From Collimonas fungivorans Ter331 (GTDB taxonomy: Bacteria; Pseudomonadota; Gammaproteobacteria; Burkholderiales; Burkholderiaceae_D): a stretch of DNA of 64,000 nt. Shown here piece by piece: positions 63,813 to 64,000 of this stretch. The notes beneath the pieces were generated by a model. It was given only the letters and a program-made list of their open reading frames with translations. It had not been told where the DNA came from and searched no databases. Location of the stretch: positions 2,748,542-2,812,541 of the forward strand of contig NC_015856.1 of assembly GCF_000221045.1 (NCBI RefSeq), in the 5' to 3' direction. Both the position numbers and the translations under genes were made by a program. How positions within the stretch are numbered: position 1 is the stretch's first letter; each line of letters begins with the position of its first letter.

Positions 63813-64000
63813 ACCCAAAAGATCGGCGCCGGTTTGGAACCCCTGGCGGCCGATTCGCCCCTACTGAAAATGGCGAATGTTGTCGCCTTGCCGCATATAG
63901 GCTCGGCTAACCATGAAACCAGACACGGCATGGCGCTCTGCGCGGCCCACAACCTGCTGGATGCCTTGAGCGGCAAGGCAACGCCCAACGCGGCGAATCG
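63813..64000 (+). pseudogene. Truncated D-2-hydroxyacid dehydrogenase C-terminal remnant
   Basis: Reading frame from 63813 to the window edge. [27 protein letters not shown] and [19 protein letters not shown] match the C-terminal end of D-isomer-specific 2-hydroxyacid dehydrogenases (PHIGSATxETR). A TAA at 63810 precedes it and the NAD-binding and catalytic regions are missing. The DVFExEPL step is reduced to LEPL, so the gene is decayed. Confidence 0.75.

Overview
The window looks like a chromosomal segment of a betaproteobacterium of the family Oxalobacteraceae, and a Collimonas-like organism is my best guess. The sequence is GC-rich. It carries gene orders known from this class: moeA-moaD-moaE next to clpB, gmk-rpoZ-spoT, cysS-alkA-accA-tilS-lysC, ppiA-ppiB-lpxH and rnr-rlmB. 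It also carries an ornibactin/malleobactin-type siderophore locus edge and a broken chitin-binding monooxygenase gene. The genus is inference; no 16S gene is present.

Layout, left to right. 1-2.2 kb: the edge of a siderophore locus on the minus strand, with a Fur-box-controlled ECF sigma factor, an MbtH protein and a TauD/SyrP-type dioxygenase, continuing off the left edge. 2.4-12 kb: rraA, a dCache-HAMP-GGDEF diguanylate cyclase, clpB with a clear sigma-32 promoter, a small coiled-coil membrane protein, and thrC-moeA-moaD-moaE. 12-16 kb: gmk-rpoZ-spoT on the plus strand. 16-26 kb: accessory genes, including a PEP-mutase-like enzyme, several secreted proteins of unknown role, an H-NS-like protein without a DNA-binding domain, a lipoprotein subtilisin autotransporter of NalP type, a DUF805 protein, an isochorismatase-like hydrolase, tRNA-Leu(TAA), a PPC-domain protein and a LysE exporter. 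26-32 kb: an orphan prpF and a complete YtfQ-YtfR-YtfT-YjfF-type sugar importer. 32-36 kb: mprF-acvB, a lipid aminoacylation/deacylation pair. 36-46 kb: housekeeping genes (tRNA-Ser, lysC, tilS, accA, alkA, cysS, ppiA, ppiB, lpxH, yceH, cysE).

46.4-48.0 kb is a small AT-richer insertion with a degenerate tRNA-like sequence, a perfect 18-bp palindrome, a DMT exporter and the C-terminal remnant of a cystathionine beta-lyase. Core genes resume with rlmB and rnr, then tRNA-Leu(CAG). 51.8-64 kb is accessory again: a broken chitin-active LPMO gene, a MASE1-PAS membrane sensor translationally coupled to an alpha/beta hydrolase with a Cys nucleophile, a type Vd patatin autotransporter, a metallophosphoesterase, arfB, a glutathione transferase, a YceI protein, a porin, a C45-type autoprocessing hydrolase, and a divergent GntR regulator with two apparent winged-helix domains facing a strong inverted-repeat operator. 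A decayed 2-hydroxyacid dehydrogenase fragment ends the window.

I found no CRISPR array, complete insertion sequence or recognisable prophage. The most unusual local designs are the coupled MASE1-PAS/hydrolase pair, the H-NS-like protein lacking its DNA-binding half, and the GntR/C45 divergent unit. None was proved to be a new system from sequence alone.
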